Part shown: positions 15,368-23,146 of the stretch, piece by piece
How positions within the stretch are numbered: the stretch's first letter is position 1
Layout of the letters: each line of letters opens with the position of its first letter
Assembly (NCBI GenBank): GCA_946999645.1
Contig: CAMQDS010000017.1
Span: forward strand, 1-23,164
Direction: 5' to 3'
DNA from: an uncultured Bacteroidales bacterium
GTDB taxonomy: Bacteria > Bacteroidota > Bacteroidia > Bacteroidales > UBA932
Length of the DNA: 23,164 bases
Position numbers and translations under genes: made by a program
Notes under the pieces: model-generated
Database searches by the model: none
Told to the model about the DNA's origin: nothing
The model's input: the letters and a program-made list of their open reading frames with translations, nothing else

Positions 15368-16531
15368 TTATTCCATTTCAAAAAAATATTTCCTCACCCA
15401 AAATTCAAAAAGCGGATCTATTATAATAGGATTTTCGCTTTCCCTGAAGGATACAATTTCTTTTTTTATAAGGGCATCTTTCAACCTTTTTACATTTGCT
15501 GATGAATTAAGTCCATATTTACTTATGGCTTCGGAAGTGCTGAATTTCTTATGTCCATCTAAAATTGCTTGTAAAAGATTGACCTGAAAGGTGGTAAGAC
15601 TATTCATATAAGCCGCAAAACGCGGTGAATGTATGGAAATTAAATTATCAAGTGCCTCAGTAATTGTAGCTTCAGTAATATATCCTTTTGAAAGAGAATT
15701 ACAGATTGCTGCAAAATGGTTGACATACCATAGATTGTTCCTGAATAGTTTGCAAATATCTATGAGTGATTCTTTTTCTATAACTTTTCCACTTGATAGA
15801 AATCCTTTTATGATATATTCGATTATTTCTTTTTCGTCAGTCTGGCTTAGTGATAGATGTTCAACTTGTCTGTAAAAATATTTTTTAATCTCGAAGATTT
15901 CAGACATCGCATTTAACATTGAGCCACAAATAATTAGAGAACAGCCAGGATTTTTGTTATCCTTATTTTCCTCAATTACGTTTTCCATTGCCTTCAATAG
16001 CCTGTCTGCATCTTCTGTGAATGTGATATTTTGAAACTCATTAATAATAAGGTAAAGGGGTTGTCCTACTGCAGAGGCTAAGGCTACAGGTAAATTTAAG
16101 ATTGCCTTTATATCATTTTCATCAATATCGCCATCCAAAGTCAAGATTTCATCGAATTTTGAATAGTTTGGCGTATTAAATATGAAGTGAGTATCGTGAA
16201 GGTAAGTCGATATTATATCCGAATATTCTTTCGGTGTTGAGGCTTCGGTTCTGATTACTGTCTCACCAAATTTCTTAAGAAAAGATTTGGTATCTCTTAC
16301 ATTTAAAAGGGATAATTCACCTATCGAAAATTGCTTTCGGTCTCGGTCTCGGTCAAGCCTCATATTAAATAAGGTTTGCTGGATCAATGATGCTTTCCCT
16401 GTTTTGGGTGCATCATAGATTGCGACATGTTTTCCTGACAATAAAATATTGCTTAAAATAGAACAATCGTTTTTACGACCTATAAAATTTTTTCCAGTGA
16501 CATATTTGTCATATATAAAGGGTCCTTCCAT
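15368..16531 (-). CDS. AAA/STAND-like ATPase of unknown function
   Basis: 387 residues from the ATG at 16531; the frame's TTG at 16555 lies inside the -7 box and is rejected. The N-terminus (FIYDKYVTGKNFIGRK) leads into a degenerate P-loop DAPKTGKAS (40-48) with Ala in the usual Thr/Ser position and a following Ser. The Walker B-like strand LYLIINEFQ (159-167) has Asn-Glu instead of Asp-Glu. Residues about 230-300 are helical, and about 310-387 look like a winged-helix domain ending in DPLFEFWVRKYFF, the layout of archaeal-type ATPases of the DUF234 neighbourhood. Substrate unknown. A hexanucleotide triplication encodes DRDRDR (60-65). It is the first gene of a two-gene unit with the sirtuin. 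Confidence 0.82.
   Translation of the reverse strand: MEGPFIYDKYVTGKNFIGRKNDCSILSNILLSGKHVAIYDAPKTGKASLIQQTLFNMRLDRDRDRKQFSIGELSLLNVRDTKSFLKKFGETVIRTEASTPKEYSDIISTYLHDTHFIFNTPNYSKFDEILTLDGDIDENDIKAILNLPVALASAVGQPLYLIINEFQNITFTEDADRLLKAMENVIEENKDNKNPGCSLIICGSMLNAMSEIFEIKKYFYRQVEHLSLSQTDEKEIIEYIIKGFLSSGKVIEKESLIDICKLFRNNLWYVNHFAAICNSLSKGYITEATITEALDNLISIHSPRFAAYMNSLTTFQVNLLQAILDGHKKFSTSEAISKYGLNSSANVKRLKDALIKKEIVSFRESENPIIIDPLFEFWVRKYFFEME
16337..16354 (-). repeat. Three exact copies of a hexanucleotide within the ATPase gene
   Basis: TCGGTC repeats three times on the plus strand, in frame, encoding Asp-Arg three times on the minus strand at residues 60-65. Copy-number change keeps the reading frame. 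Confidence 0.85.
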
Positions 16532-16552
16532 GGTTATAACAGTTTTGTTATG

Positions 16553-16560
16553 CAAACATA
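16553..16560 (-). promoter_or_regulatory. Promoter -7 box for the ATPase-sirtuin unit
   Basis: Minus-strand TATGTTTG, a perfect TAnnTTTG, 22-29 nt before the ATG at 16531. No TTTG at 19 nt upstream. Confidence 0.5.
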
Positions 16561-16639
16561 GACAATTTTTATTTAAAAATCTAATTTTGCCCTCCGATAA
16601 AGCCGTTTAAGTCTAAATAATAAAAAAATGCTAAAAAAA

Positions 16640-16670
16640 TTTGTATAGAAATCTTTTTATTGTACCTTTG
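16640..16670 (+). promoter_or_regulatory. Promoter for tRNA-Asn
   Basis: TTTG (16640-16643), exactly 19 nt, TACCTTTG (16663-16670): full consensus. The leader that follows contains a short CCCGA/TCGGG hairpin (16675-16690). The 307-nt stretch 16532-16838 between protein genes holds only this promoter, the ATPase -7 box, the tRNA and its terminator. Confidence 0.85.
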
Positions 16671-16711
16671 CAATCCCGAACGATTTCGGGCTGATACATT
16701 TCAGCAGACAT

Positions 16712-16785
16712 TCCTCAATAGCTCAGTTGGTTAGAGCATCTGACTGTTAATCAGAGGGTCGCAGGTTCAAGTCCTGCTTGAGGAG
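16712..16785 (+). tRNA. tRNA-Asn (anticodon GTT)
   Basis: The acceptor stem TCCTCAA/TTGAGGA is perfect. D arm AGCTCAGTTGGTTAGAGC, anticodon loop CTGTTAA with GTT at 16746-16748, and T arm GGTTCAAGTCC are present. Discriminator G at 16785; CCA is not encoded. Confidence 0.96.
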
Positions 16786-16789
16786 CTTT

Positions 16790-16824
16790 AAAAGGGTTGC
16801 GAATACTATTCGTAACCCTTTTTT
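16790..16824 (+). terminator. Intrinsic terminator after tRNA-Asn
   Basis: AAAAGGGTT..CGAAT pairs with ATTCG..AACCCTTTT, about 14 bp with one G-T pair and a 3-nt loop, ending in a T-run. It is symmetrical enough to work in both directions. The next start codon is 15 nt downstream. Confidence 0.9.
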
Positions 16825-16838
16825 AGTATGATACATTT

Positions 16839-17591
16839 ATGGAAGGGTATATAGATGATTCAAATAAGTTTGTTGCGGATATTGATGTTTTAACTTATGA
16901 TGTTGATGTAAATCAAAAGTTAAAACCTACTGCTTTTATGAATATGGTACAGGAGATTGCATATTCTGCTGCAGATGCTATGTCATTTGGCTATAATGTA
17001 TTAAATCCCAAAGGGATAGCATGGGTGTTATCAAGAGTCTGTTTTAAAATTCTACGTACACCTTCATGGCGTGAAAAACTTCAATTAGTAACTTGGCATA
17101 AAGGGACTTCAGGTCCGTTTTATCTTAGAGATATTGAGTTGAAAGATAAGAATGGAAATGTACTTATATCTTGTACTACATCATGGGTAATATTAAATCT
17201 TAATGAACGTAAATTGGTGGTGGGTAATGATATACTTAAATTAATACCTGCTTCGTCCTTGTGTTTGGATAATGCTATAGATACTCCTGCTGATAGAATA
17301 AAAATGCCTAAAGATATTGATTCTGAACTGATTATATCTAATAAAGTAGGATATTCCGATGTGGATTTCTTGAAGCATACCAATAATGTACGTTATTTGG
17401 ATTGGGCTATGAATGTATTAGACTATGATTTTGCATCAACTCATTCTTTAAATGAAGTTACCATTAATTTTAATCATGAAGTAAGACCAGGAGAGAATGT
17501 TGATATATACAGGTCAATTAAAAATGATTCTTACTACGTTGAGGGTATGGTAAGAGGGGTTAATTCCTTTACTGCACGCCTGGATTTCTGA
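16839..17591 (+). CDS. Acyl-ACP thioesterase
   Basis: A 250-residue double-hotdog thioesterase (FatA/FatB-type, PF01643 family), releasing fatty acids from acyl-ACP in the cytoplasm. The N-terminal hotdog runs from about 10 to 130 with helix FMNMVQEIAYSAADAMSFGY and the GIAWVLSRV block. The second hotdog from about 165 carries the conserved D-V-D-F-L-K-HTNNVRYLDW motif (His is the catalytic candidate; compare NQHVNNVKY of plant enzymes) and NFNHEVRPGE. Normal length for bacterial members. The start lies only 15 nt after the tRNA-Asn terminator, and no convincing promoter fits between, so expression may depend on readthrough or on a promoter I cannot see. The transporter downstream has its own promoter. 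Confidence 0.9.
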   Translation: MEGYIDDSNKFVADIDVLTYDVDVNQKLKPTAFMNMVQEIAYSAADAMSFGYNVLNPKGIAWVLSRVCFKILRTPSWREKLQLVTWHKGTSGPFYLRDIELKDKNGNVLISCTTSWVILNLNERKLVVGNDILKLIPASSLCLDNAIDTPADRIKMPKDIDSELIISNKVGYSDVDFLKHTNNVRYLDWAMNVLDYDFASTHSLNEVTINFNHEVRPGENVDIYRSIKNDSYYVEGMVRGVNSFTARLDF

Positions 17592-17622
17592 TTTGAATAG
17601 AGTGTTTTTTTGGTTAATTTTG
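17592..17622 (+). promoter_or_regulatory. Promoter for the YidE/AspT-type transporter
   Basis: TTTG (17592-17595), exactly 19 nt, TAATTTTG (17615-17622). Full consensus. It begins immediately after the thioesterase stop codon and predicts a leader of roughly 20 nt. Confidence 0.75.
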
Positions 17623-17647
17623 CAGAAAGTTCACATTTTTATTTTAT

Positions 17648-19330
17648 ATGAAAGATTTATTTCTTGGAACGGGTATTGCCCATTCTATTCTACTGTTTGC
17701 AATTGTTATAGCCGTAGGGCTTTGGCTTGGAAAATTTAAGGTAAAAGGCATATCAATAGGGTCTACATGGATTCTTTTTGTAGGCATAATTTTAAGTCAC
17801 TTCGGATTTATCTCAAATCCAACAGTACTCTCTTTTGTTAAGGATTTCGGTCTTATCCTATTCGTGTTCTCAATAGGATTGCAAGTTGGACCTGGCTTTT
17901 TTCAGTCTTTCAAAAAAGGCGGAGTTGTAATGAATTTATTAGCTGTTGTGCTTGTACTCTTAGCAGTACTTACAACGTTTATAGTTCACATTGTTACAGG
18001 AGAAGACCTTAAAATAATGACAGGGGTTATGTCTGCGGCTGTGACAAATACTCCTGGACTTGGTGCCGCACAACAGACTTTGTCGGATGTTATTATGGCT
18101 GAGGGGGGTAGCCATGAGGCTGCATCCGCAGCAACATCACAGTTGGCTTCCGCTTATGCTGTTGCTTATCCTATAGGTGTTATAGGTGTTATCTTTTTGA
18201 TAATAATTTTTAAGGGAATATTCAGAATAGATACTGAAAAAGAAATAAAGTCAATAGAATTGCAGGAGGGCGCAGTCAATTCTGCAAGAAGAATGCATTG
18301 TCTTGTTGAAAATCCCGCAATTTTCGATAGAAGTATCAAAGATGTCCTTAAAGGGGTACATGAAGATTTGGTTATATCTCGTCTTATGCGTAATGGTGAA
18401 ATATTGGCACCTAATGAAGCTACAATACTTAAACCTGGAGATAAGGTGCTGATTGTTACCAAAAATCAATATGTGGATCAGGTAAGGGTTTTATTTGGTA
18501 AAGAAGTGCCTCTTCACGTTCAGGATTGGAATCGCATGAGTAAACAAATAATTTCAAAAAAACTGACAATAACAAAACACTCGATAACAGGGAAACGAAT
18601 AAGTGATCTTAATATACGTTCATTGTATGGAGTGTCTATTACAAGAGTAATACGTTCAGGAATGGAATTGGTCGCTATGCCTAATCTAAGATTGCAGGTA
18701 GGTGATGTATTACTTGCGGTTGGTGAGGAAGAAGCCATAAAAGCAGTTGCAGAACTTATAGGTAATAAACTACAGTCACTTTTTCATCCTAACCTTGTTC
18801 CAATTTTCTTTGGAATAGCAATCGGAGTTATCTTCGGGTCTATTCCTATTTCTTTTCCAGGTATACCTCAACCAATAAAATTAGGACTTGCAGGTGGTCC
18901 ATTGATTGTCGCAATTCTCTTAGGATATTTTGGTCCGAAATGGCGTATAACTACTTATACTACTTTGAGTGCCAATATGATGCTTCGTGAAATAGGCATA
19001 TCTTTCTTCATGGCGGCAGTCGGTCTTGGTGCAGGTGAGTCGTTCATAAGTTCATTACTCGGAGGAGGATATTGGTGGATATTATATGGAGCAATAATTA
19101 CTATAGTACCAGTATCTATTATAATGATTATTAGCAGACTTATATTTAAATTGAATTTCTATCAAATCTGTGGGCTTGTCACAGGTGGTACTACAAACCC
19201 TCCTGTACTTGCTTTTGCACAAGGAGCATATGGAACAGACTATACTTCTGTTAATTATGCTACTGTATATCCATTGACGATGTTTATGCGTGTATTGGTG
19301 GCTCAACTGCTGATTCTTTTTGCTATCTAA
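17648..19330 (+). CDS. AspT/YidE-family transporter with two TrkA-C (RCK_C) domains
   Basis: A 560-residue inner-membrane transporter of the aspartate-alanine exchanger family (TC 2.A.81). Two membrane halves of 5-6 helices each (about 5-185 and 385-560) flank a cytoplasmic region with two RCK_C modules (about 205-290 and 295-375; note IKDVLKGVHEDLVISRLMRNGEI and the second ISDLNIRSLYGVSITRVIRSG). Duplicated family motifs are visible: GLQVGPGFF, TNTPGLGAAQQ in half one and GLGAGESF, TGGTTNPPVLAFA in half two. Relatives move aspartate/alanine or dicarboxylates such as succinate; the substrate here is unknown. RCK_C modules suggest small-ligand gating. Confidence 0.92.
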   Translation: MKDLFLGTGIAHSILLFAIVIAVGLWLGKFKVKGISIGSTWILFVGIILSHFGFISNPTVLSFVKDFGLILFVFSIGLQVGPGFFQSFKKGGVVMNLLAVVLVLLAVLTTFIVHIVTGEDLKIMTGVMSAAVTNTPGLGAAQQTLSDVIMAEGGSHEAASAATSQLASAYAVAYPIGVIGVIFLIIIFKGIFRIDTEKEIKSIELQEGAVNSARRMHCLVENPAIFDRSIKDVLKGVHEDLVISRLMRNGEILAPNEATILKPGDKVLIVTKNQYVDQVRVLFGKEVPLHVQDWNRMSKQIISKKLTITKHSITGKRISDLNIRSLYGVSITRVIRSGMELVAMPNLRLQVGDVLLAVGEEEAIKAVAELIGNKLQSLFHPNLVPIFFGIAIGVIFGSIPISFPGIPQPIKLGLAGGPLIVAILLGYFGPKWRITTYTTLSANMMLREIGISFFMAAVGLGAGESFISSLLGGGYWWILYGAIITIVPVSIIMIISRLIFKLNFYQICGLVTGGTTNPPVLAFAQGAYGTDYTSVNYATVYPLTMFMRVLVAQLLILFAI

Positions 19331-19425
19331 CCTTGTAAATATCTGATAGATAAAAGAATTGCAATTATGATAGGAACTGATTTTCTATATTGATTACGCG
19401 TAAAGAGATTTATTTAACTAAGGTT

Positions 19426-20940
19426 ATGATAGATATAGATAAATTTTTTAAAGACCAGTTTTCAATATGGCATCTTGCTGCAAAAAATTTTAGGGCTTTA
19501 AAAGAATTAAAGAGTAAGACAGTTCCTTTTAATGGATTAAATATAAGTGTACAATATAATCCGGCACGAATTATATCCTCAGCAGCAAAAACTGATACAA
19601 AATCTTTACAGTCAAGACCTTGTTTCTTATGTCGAACGAATAGGACACCAGAGCAGAGATCAATAGACTTTGAAGGCAGGAAGGGAAGAAAATATGATAT
19701 ACTTGTAAATCCTTATCCTATTTTTTCATCCCATCTTTTAATCTCTTCGGTGGAGCATACGTCCCAAGCAATATGGAAAAGGTTTGTTGATATATTGGAT
19801 TTGGCATACAATCTCAACGACTTTACAATATTTTACAATGGACCTCAGGCAGGGGCTTCTGCACCGGATCATTTCCATTTTCAGGCGTGTCACCAAAAAC
19901 AATTGCCGCTTGAAGTGGAAATTGATGACTTGCTTGATAGAAAGCAAAATACAGAAATAGAAGAATTAGAATATATCACATCCGTAAAAGATGCAAGTTT
20001 AGAACATTATAAAAAATACATAAGAGGAGTGTTTGTGTTGCACGCAAAGACTTCTAAATCAATGGCTAAACTATTCTATAGATTGATTGATTCCTGTTCT
20101 TCCGATGTCCCAGGTTGTGAACCTAAGTTCAATCTCTTTGTATGGTATACATCAGGAAAAGTAGCTTCTCCAGAATATAGGGCGATAGTTATTTTCCGTA
20201 ATTGTCACAGGCCTCATTTTTATTATGAAATTGGAGAAAATCATATGAATGTAAGTCCAGGATGCGCAGATATGGCAGGTATATTCATTGCTCCCACTTT
20301 GGATGATTATAATAAGTTGACTACCAGCATGATAGGTGAGATATTAGATGAAGTGTCAATTAATATTGAAAAAGAGATGCAAATAATTTCCCGCCTAACG
20401 AGGAAACAGCGTATAATCAATGTCAAAATAATGTCTTCTAAGGAGATTTGTTTTGAGATAATATCTGACGGGGCTGGGATGCAGAAAGTTAGTTTCGATA
20501 AGGGGAAGATTAATTATAATGGGGTTTTATATGATGAACTTGTTTTTGAGGCTAAGACGCTGTCAACTTTGTTCTCTGAACCATCTTTTAAACTTTATGA
20601 TGTTCCAGTAGGGAAAGACTCTAACAATGGGAAAAATTTGATACAGAGATTTGCTGGTACTTTGAAATTTATAACAGATGGTGAAAATGTGGTAGCTATA
20701 AATATGGTAGGCATAGAAGATTATGTTTTAAGTATAATATCTTCCGAAAGAAAGCCAACTGACTCGTTGGAATATCTTAAGTATCAAGCTATTGTTACGA
20801 GAACATGGATTCTTTCAGCCGACTATGACATTTTTGAAGTTTGTCCAGATAACCATTTCTTATGCTACCGAGGGCTGGAAGAAACTGTAAATAAGCAGTT
20901 AATAGAAGCAGTTGATAGGACTTGGGGTGAAGTGATTTAA
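19426..20940 (+). CDS. DUF4922 (HIT/GalT-like) protein fused to a shortened SpoIID domain
   Basis: 504 residues from the ATG at 19426 (a TTG 36 nt upstream opens the longer frame). Part one, about 1-325, is a DUF4922 protein of the HIT/galactose-1-phosphate uridylyltransferase superfamily: CFLC (66-69, zinc candidate) and the histidine motif DHFHFQ (148-153). Part two, about 333-504, matches the N-terminal part of SpoIID/LytB, a denuded-glycan lytic transglycosylase family: QRFAGTLKFI (407-416), VGIEDYVLSIISSE with the presumed catalytic Glu441, then C473/H477/C480 and AVDRTWGEVI at the very end. Full SpoIID proteins continue well beyond this point. There is no signal peptide, which is odd for a wall-cutting domain. 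It lies directly upstream of a NamZ muramidase. Confidence 0.82.
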   Translation: MIDIDKFFKDQFSIWHLAAKNFRALKELKSKTVPFNGLNISVQYNPARIISSAAKTDTKSLQSRPCFLCRTNRTPEQRSIDFEGRKGRKYDILVNPYPIFSSHLLISSVEHTSQAIWKRFVDILDLAYNLNDFTIFYNGPQAGASAPDHFHFQACHQKQLPLEVEIDDLLDRKQNTEIEELEYITSVKDASLEHYKKYIRGVFVLHAKTSKSMAKLFYRLIDSCSSDVPGCEPKFNLFVWYTSGKVASPEYRAIVIFRNCHRPHFYYEIGENHMNVSPGCADMAGIFIAPTLDDYNKLTTSMIGEILDEVSINIEKEMQIISRLTRKQRIINVKIMSSKEICFEIISDGAGMQKVSFDKGKINYNGVLYDELVFEAKTLSTLFSEPSFKLYDVPVGKDSNNGKNLIQRFAGTLKFITDGENVVAINMVGIEDYVLSIISSERKPTDSLEYLKYQAIVTRTWILSADYDIFEVCPDNHFLCYRGLEETVNKQLIEAVDRTWGEVI

Positions 20941-20988
20941 AATATATAAAACAGCAAGAAACCTCTTTTGGTAAAATTGGTGCTGACT

Positions 20989-22275
20989 ATGGAAAGAAAA
21001 GTTTACAGATTTTTAATATTTTTTTTAATTGTATTTAATTGTTATACACTAAAGGCTCAAATCAATGGTGATGAGACGGTTAATGTTTGTGTTCGTCCTG
21101 GAATTGAAGTCCTGGTATCTTCGGGATTTGAGGGATTAAAAGGTAAGCGTGTAGGACTTGTCACAAATCCTAGTGGTGTTGACCGAAATTTACGCTCAAC
21201 TATTGATATTTTGAATGAGGCTCCAGAGGTGCAACTTGTTGCCCTGTTTGGTCCAGAACACGGAGTAAGAGGCGATGCTTATGCTGGAGATAAGGTGTCT
21301 GATACCAAAGATAAAAGGACAGGACTTCCAGTTTATTCAATTTATGGGGAAACTCGTGAACCCACTGCAGATATGCTGAAAGGGATAGATGTTATGGTGT
21401 ATGATATTCAGGATGTAGGAACACGATCATATACTTTTATAAGTACACTTGGCTTGGTTATGAGAGCCTGTGCGAAAGCCAATATTGAAGTGATGGTTCT
21501 TGATAGGCCTAATCCTTTGGGTGGTAATAAAATAGAGGGAAGCGTGGTAGATGACGGGTTCTATTCCTTTGTAAGTGAATTTAGAATACCGTACATATAT
21601 GGACTTACTGTAGGCGAGTTGGCTATGATGATTAATGAGGAAGGAATGAACCGTGGGCAGAAAGGTAATGAACCCCCACTGAAATGCAATCTTACGGTAG
21701 TGCCTATGGTTGGATGGAGTAGAAATATGACGTATGAAGATACAAAATTGCCATGGGTCTTGCCTTCTCCGAATATACCTTATCCACGTTCTGCCATAAA
21801 TTATCCTTCATCAGGAATATGTGGTGAGTTTTATGGTTATCTTAACATAGGAATAGGTTATAATATTCCATTTGAAACATTTGCGGCAGAATGGATAGAT
21901 GCATCAATTTTAAAAGATAAATTGGATAGTTATAATTTGCCTGGAGTATCATTCAGAGAAATTCATTATAAACCGTTCTACGGTAGTAAAGCTGGAAAAC
22001 TATTACATGGTGTACAATTCTTTTATACTGACTTTGAAAATGCTGAAGTCTCTATGACTCAGTTCTATGTAATGCAGGCAATAGGGGAAATTTATTCTAT
22101 AAATCCGTTTAAAACTTCTTTATCTCGCACAGCAATGTTTGATAAGGTATGTGGAACCGATTATATAAGGAAAGAATTTTCTAAAAGACTGAAAGTCTCT
22201 GATATTAAGGAATATTGGAATAAGGATGTAGAAAGTTTCAGAATCCTTTCTTCTAAATACCATATATATGAATAA
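20989..22275 (+). CDS. namZ: Exo-beta-N-acetylmuramidase (NamZ/DUF1343)
   Basis: 428 residues from the ATG at 20989; the frame extends 21 nt to a TTG, but the ATG directly starts a signal peptide (hydrophobic 8-20, cleavage near KAQ, 22-24). The DUF1343 family motifs are all present: GLVTNPSGVD (56-65), ALFGPEHGVRG (85-95) with Glu90 as catalytic candidate, YDIQDVGTRSYT (138-149), LDRPNPLGG (171-179) and WVLPSPNIPYPRSA. The family was shown to remove MurNAc from the non-reducing end of peptidoglycan fragments, a step in wall turnover and MurNAc salvage. No lipobox, so periplasmic or secreted. It follows the DUF4922-SpoIID gene at 48 nt and is probably cotranscribed. Confidence 0.93.
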   Translation: MERKVYRFLIFFLIVFNCYTLKAQINGDETVNVCVRPGIEVLVSSGFEGLKGKRVGLVTNPSGVDRNLRSTIDILNEAPEVQLVALFGPEHGVRGDAYAGDKVSDTKDKRTGLPVYSIYGETREPTADMLKGIDVMVYDIQDVGTRSYTFISTLGLVMRACAKANIEVMVLDRPNPLGGNKIEGSVVDDGFYSFVSEFRIPYIYGLTVGELAMMINEEGMNRGQKGNEPPLKCNLTVVPMVGWSRNMTYEDTKLPWVLPSPNIPYPRSAINYPSSGICGEFYGYLNIGIGYNIPFETFAAEWIDASILKDKLDSYNLPGVSFREIHYKPFYGSKAGKLLHGVQFFYTDFENAEVSMTQFYVMQAIGEIYSINPFKTSLSRTAMFDKVCGTDYIRKEFSKRLKVSDIKEYWNKDVESFRILSSKYHIYE

Positions 22276-22285
22276 ATTGATGCAG

Positions 22286-23089
22286 TTATCTGCACTCTTG
22301 TATTAATATAGGAAGATTGCTTTTAGGAAAAATTATTTTAAATATCCTGTCTAATGCTTCTGGTTCTCCTGATGTATATAATTTAATATCAGGCAATTCC
22401 CTTAAGTTTTGTTCACAGTTGTCTTCATTTAGCAACTCTTCAGTTTTCATAACTTTTATAAGTTGTGAGGCAACCGCTGGCGCTGGATCTATTATATTTA
22501 TATCTTTTCCGGTAAATTTTTCAATTATATTTTTAAGAAATGGGTAGTGAGTACAACCAAGTACTATGTTGTCTGCCCCTGCTTCCAATAGTGGTTTAAG
22601 GCTTTTAAGTACAATTTTTTCTGCTTTATTCCCTTCTATTTCTCCATTTTCAACTAATTCAACCCATCCACTTCCTACTGATTCTACTACTTTTACATCT
22701 GTTGCATATTTCTCTTTATTATTGAGATATTTTGCTCCGCTTAATGTCCCAGCAGTTGCAAGCACTCCGATTACCCCTGTATGTGAATATAAGGCTGCAG
22801 GCTTTATTGCAGGCTCCATGCCGATAAATTTGATTTTGTATTTTTCACGCAGCATATTGATTGCCGCCCCAGTAGCAGTATTACAGGCAACTACTATTAT
22901 GTCGGCACCTTTATTCAATAAAAACTCTGTTATTTTACAACATCGTTCTTGTATAAATTCTCTGCTTTTTTCTCCGTATGGGCAGTTTGCGTTGTCAGAA
23001 AAGAATATATATTGCTGATTGGGCAGTAACTTATAAATTGCCCTAAAAACAGAAAGACCTCCCGAACCGGAATCAAAAATTCCTATCAT
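22286..23089 (-). CDS. murI: Glutamate racemase
   Basis: A 267-residue cofactor-independent racemase making D-glutamate for peptidoglycan stem peptides in the cytoplasm. Motifs: FDSGSGGLSV (5-14), D32-N-A-N-CPYGEKS, the first catalytic cysteine C69 in VACNTAT, and the second C179 in LGCTHYPFL. Length is normal. The ATG at 23089 follows a consensus promoter. It converges on namZ with only 10 nt between the stop codons; a short TGCAG/CTGCA hairpin (22281-22294) lies at the junction but has no T-run, so termination is unclear. Confidence 0.97.
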   Translation of the reverse strand: MIGIFDSGSGGLSVFRAIYKLLPNQQYIFFSDNANCPYGEKSREFIQERCCKITEFLLNKGADIIVVACNTATGAAINMLREKYKIKFIGMEPAIKPAALYSHTGVIGVLATAGTLSGAKYLNNKEKYATDVKVVESVGSGWVELVENGEIEGNKAEKIVLKSLKPLLEAGADNIVLGCTHYPFLKNIIEKFTGKDINIIDPAPAVASQLIKVMKTEELLNEDNCEQNLRELPDIKLYTSGEPEALDRIFKIIFPKSNLPILIQECR

Positions 23090-23115
23090 TTTATATCATG
23101 ACATTATTATCGTAG

Positions 23116-23146
23116 CAAAGATACATATTTATGACACACTTTCAAC
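23116..23146 (-). promoter_or_regulatory. Promoter for murI
   Basis: Minus-strand GTTG (23143-23146), exactly 19 nt, TATCTTTG (23116-23123). One mismatch in -33; -7 perfect. Leader about 20 nt. Confidence 0.7.

Noticed and set aside
14654..16531. Calling the sirtuin/ATPase pair an established antiphage system
   Set aside because: The Sir2 is CobB-like, the ATPase is not HerA or an NTPase-STAND effector I can name, and no mobile or defence genes are nearby; kept only as a hypothesis.
22281..22294. Short hairpin between namZ and murI as a bidirectional terminator
   Set aside because: Only 5 bp with no T-run on either side.
22566..23018. A 150-residue plus-strand frame
   Set aside because: It lies wholly antisense to murI, whose motifs are complete; Ser/Pro/Leu-rich composition is typical of a shadow frame.
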